A stretch of 5,310 nucleotides of DNA from Salibacteraceae bacterium (lineage in GTDB: Bacteria > Bacteroidota > Bacteroidia > Flavobacteriales_G > Salibacteraceae). The position numbers and the translations under genes were made by a program. The DNA lies in the NCBI GenBank assembly GCA_023262195.1, contig JALRDM010000023.1:1-5310 (forward strand), in the 5' to 3' direction. Under the pieces are notes generated by a model. That model worked only from the letters and a program-made list of their open reading frames with translations. It did not search any database and was not told the origin of the DNA. Within the stretch, counting starts at the first letter, position 1. Each line of letters begins with the position of its first letter. This document shows, in pieces, positions 5,308 through 5,310 of the stretch.

Positions 5308-5310
5308 GCT

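Overview
The window most likely comes from a member of the Bacteroidota. Four observations support this. Promoter-like sites match the phylum's unusual TTTG / TAnnTTTG consensus: a perfect -7 box precedes purN and another precedes the tRNA region, and a near match precedes acpP. Protein starts mostly lack a Shine-Dalgarno sequence at normal spacing and sit in A/T-rich leaders. acpP-fabF beside a divergent purN is a familiar arrangement in this phylum. The tRNA gene does not encode its CCA end. No species can be named from the sequence.

Layout. Bases 1-897 hold the minus-strand acpP-fabF fatty acid synthesis operon; fabF runs off the left edge and keeps its active-site Cys. Just upstream, on the same strand (905-1573), is a flavin enzyme of the nitroreductase superfamily. 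It carries the full signature of iodotyrosine deiodinase, including the Glu/Tyr/Lys lid triad. Divergent from it is purN (1609-2199) for de novo purine synthesis; its promoter appears to start inside the deiodinase coding sequence. Downstream, on the plus strand, is a 906-residue CPA1-type Na+/H+ antiporter (2263-4983). It has a signal peptide, a His/acid-rich periplasmic segment, the transporter core, a long cytoplasmic domain and a degenerate cyclic-nucleotide-binding-like domain.

The right end (4984-5310) is the least ordinary part. A strong tRNA-type promoter is followed, where a tRNA would be expected to begin, by the 5' end of a tRNA whose D-loop is interrupted by a 62-base element of two strong hairpins. 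The leader and 5' end then repeat 99 bases downstream and lead into a full tRNA-Val(UAC) and a Rho-independent terminator. The full tRNA has two mismatches in its acceptor stem, as if its 5' and 3' halves came from different tRNA genes. This interrupted, duplicated and possibly chimeric tRNA locus is the best candidate for something undescribed.

Functionally the genes are mainly housekeeping (lipid, purine and ion homeostasis, translation). The deiodinase-like enzyme is an accessory gene between acpP and purN, which are often direct neighbours.
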